Shown in pieces: positions 15,396 through 16,697 of a stretch of DNA of 16,697 nucleotides. Made by a program: the position numbers and the translations under genes. This DNA is from Actinomycetota bacterium (GTDB taxonomy: Bacteria; Actinomycetota; Thermoleophilia; UBA2241). The stretch lies in NCBI GenBank assembly GCA_003157715.1, contig PMKK01000039.1, forward strand, positions 1 to 16,697. The letters run 5' to 3'. The notes under the pieces are model-generated. The model did not search any database, had not been told where the DNA came from, and saw only the letters and a list, made by a program, of their open reading frames with translations. Positions within the stretch are counted from its first letter, which is position 1; each line of letters opens with the position of its first letter.

Positions 15396-15532
15396 GGCGT
15401 CTGCATACCGCGAACCGCACGTGAGGGTCGACGCCACCGACCGCGGAAGAGCCGCAGGTCCGCGCATGGCTCGGCGCGTGAAGCGCTCGGGCTCCCAATG
15501 GCTCCGAGATCGTTCCCATGTCCGCGCACCAC

Positions 15533-15562
15533 TTGACGGGAGCCATGGCACTAACGTAAAAA
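15533..15562 (+). promoter_or_regulatory. Candidate promoter of SBP 3
   Basis: TTGACG (15533-15538), 18 bp, TAAAAA (15557-15562). It lies in a short A/T-rich island (about 15550-15580) that contrasts with the GC-rich surroundings and contains GTAAAAAGTAAAC and a small AAAC-T-GTTT dyad. It would give a leader of about 80 nt to the ATG at 15651. The rest of the 331-bp gap (15320-15650) shows no gene. Its presence suggests SBP 3 is transcribed separately from SBP 2. Confidence 0.5.
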
Positions 15563-15650
15563 GTAAACTGTTTGATGAATAGGGCTCGGTCGATCGACAC
15601 GTCCACGCCGACGTTGCGCGGCTTTCAGACACAAGGCAAGGGGGAGCATC

Positions 15651-16697
15651 ATGAGCACGGTGGCTCGAGTCGCGTCGCGTCGGCAGCTGTTCGCCCTCGG
15701 AGTCGCCGCCGTCCTGGCTTGCGGTCTCGTCTGGGGTCTGGCCCAGGGGTTTGCCTCGAGCGGCAGCCCGGCGCCTGCCGGCAAGGTCGTTCTCAAGCTC
15801 GGCATGACCAATATCCCCGACAACCTGAACCCCTACGTCGGCCAGTTGACGTCGTCCTACGAGATCTGGTCGCTCAACTACGATCTCATGGTCGGTTTCA
15901 CCACCACCTACGGGCATCCGCAGGGGACCGCGGCAACGGGCCTGGCCGACAGCTGGAAGATGTCCGACGGCGGCAAGGTCTGGACGTTCCACATCAGGTC
16001 GGGCGTCAAGTGGCAGGACGACGTGCCGCTCACCGCTCACGACGTCGCCTTCTCCTACAACTACGTGATCAAAAACCAGCTCGCCAACTACACGATGTAC
16101 ACCGATTTCATAACGAGCGTGACCGCCCCCGACGACAACACGGTGGTGTTCACCTGCTCCAAGCCCAAGGCCAACATGCTCAACACGTGGGTCTACATCG
16201 TGCCTCAGCACATCTGGGGCTCGATCTCCGGTAAGGCTGCGGGGAACAGCTATCAGAACAATCCACCGATCGTCGGCAGCGGCCCTTTCCAGCTCACGAG
16301 CTACAAGCGGCAGCAGTACGCGATCATGACCGCCAACAAGAACTACTGGGGCGGCGCGCCCAAGATCGACGAGGTCGACTTCGTCTACTACCAGAGCGCC
16401 GACACCATGGTGCAGGAGATGAAGTCCGGTGCCCTGCAGGGCTGTTGGGGCGTGCTCGAAGCCGAGTATCGCCAGCTCAAGAACGACCCCACCTACAAGC
16501 CGCTGGCCTACGTCGACCCCGAGCTCGACGAGCTGGCTTTCAACTGCTACACGGGTCCCTCGCTGGGTAACCCGGTGCTCAAGGACTGGCACTTCCGCCA
16601 GGCGCTGCAGTACGCGGTCGACCACAACAAGCTGGTGCAGATCGCCTACGGCGGCCTGGCCCAGCCGGCGACTTCGGTGCTCGTCTCGCATCTGTGG
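15651..16697 (+). CDS. ABC substrate-binding protein, family 5 (SBP 3), cut by window end
   Basis: First 349 codons of a third DppA/OppA-type binding protein; the frame is still open at the last base. ATG 15651 follows a strong SD, AAGGGGGAG at 15638-15646. N-terminus: SRRQLFALG (twin-arginine-like, residues 9-17) and a hydrophobic core to about 34. VLAC at 21-24 resembles a lipobox but has Leu at -2 and the hydrophobic segment continues past it. The mature domain matches SBP 1 and SBP 2 throughout: GMTNIPDNLNPYVGQ, SGVKWQDDVPLTAHDVAF, GSGPFQLTSYKRQQY, GNPVLKDWHFRQALQYAVD. Cys169 and Cys299 are conserved with C173/C305 of SBP 2 and C186/C315 of SBP 1. Downstream sequence would show whether it has the C-terminal helix and whether permease genes follow. 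Confidence 0.92.
   Translation, partial: MSTVARVASRRQLFALGVAAVLACGLVWGLAQGFASSGSPAPAGKVVLKLGMTNIPDNLNPYVGQLTSSYEIWSLNYDLMVGFTTTYGHPQGTAATGLADSWKMSDGGKVWTFHIRSGVKWQDDVPLTAHDVAFSYNYVIKNQLANYTMYTDFITSVTAPDDNTVVFTCSKPKANMLNTWVYIVPQHIWGSISGKAAGNSYQNNPPIVGSGPFQLTSYKRQQYAIMTANKNYWGGAPKIDEVDFVYYQSADTMVQEMKSGALQGCWGVLEAEYRQLKNDPTYKPLAYVDPELDELAFNCYTGPSLGNPVLKDWHFRQALQYAVDHNKLVQIAYGGLAQPATSVLVSHLW

Noticed and set aside
15711..15722. Lipobox VLAC in SBP 3
   Set aside because: Leu at the -2 position is atypical and the hydrophobic segment continues beyond the Cys; kept only as a note.
15572..16234. Plus-strand frame from ATG 15572 across the SBP 3 start
   Set aside because: Arg/Gln/His-rich translation in the wrong frame; ATG 15651 with AAGGGGGAG opens the correct frame.
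15084..16691. 535-aa minus-strand frame opposite SBP 2/SBP 3
   Set aside because: Crosses an intergenic promoter and two plus-strand genes; no motif.
1..16697. CRISPR arrays, tRNA/rRNA genes, insertion sequences, phage or toxin-antitoxin genes
   Set aside because: Looked for on both strands by eye; nothing with the required structure or motifs was seen.

Overview
The window is GC-rich DNA (roughly two thirds G+C by eye, with strongly G/C-ending codons). GTG starts are frequent, Shine-Dalgarno sites are G-rich, and the regulators are of MerR and TetR type. This fits a high-GC actinobacterium-like genome. A NuoG-like, iron-sulphur-rich formate dehydrogenase with Cys in place of selenocysteine suggests an organism capable of anaerobic or facultative formate metabolism. 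The exact lineage cannot be fixed from the sequence. I see no rRNA, tRNA, CRISPR array, transposase or phage gene.

Layout. (1) 32-2770 (+): NAD-type formate dehydrogenase alpha subunit. It converges on (2) 2799-3794 (-), an EamA/DMT-family transporter. (3) 3795-4566 holds no confident gene, only an extended -10 promoter for the transporter, a 16-bp palindrome and possible coding debris. (4) 4567-6456 (-): family 5 (peptide/nickel-type) ABC substrate-binding protein (SBP 1). A 366-bp divergent gap with five 17-bp tandem repeats separates it from (5) a MerR regulator at 6823-7725 (+), which is followed by a MerR-style operator and (6) a secreted M28 zinc aminopeptidase at 7875-9932 (+). A GC-rich hairpin at 10001-10029 separates the peptidase from (7) a minus-strand operon: TetR repressor (12188 to 11556), small membrane protein (11559 to 11236, GTGA overlap) and exported Acg-type nitroreductase-like protein (11225 to 10047). 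Divergent to it is (8) a QorB-like quinone reductase at 12452-13315 (+). (9) Two further SBPs follow in tandem: SBP 2 (13460-15319) and SBP 3 (15651 to the window end, truncated).

How the genes may work together. Two themes stand out. The first is peptide capture and processing: three paralogous SBPs, a secreted aminopeptidase and a MerR regulator with a GyrI-like ligand domain, with no permease or ATPase inside the window. The two complete SBPs carry a C-terminal membrane helix instead of a clear lipobox, an architecture best known from archaeal oligopeptide-binding proteins. The second is a redox or electrophile response module. A TetR repressor has an almost ideal promoter (TTGACA-N16-TATACT) with a perfect 14-bp palindrome filling the spacer and a near-identical palindrome 22 bp away. 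It heads an operon with an exported flavin-type protein and lies divergent to a quinone reductase. Grouping these genes into two modules is inference; the operon overlaps, promoters and palindromes are directly visible.
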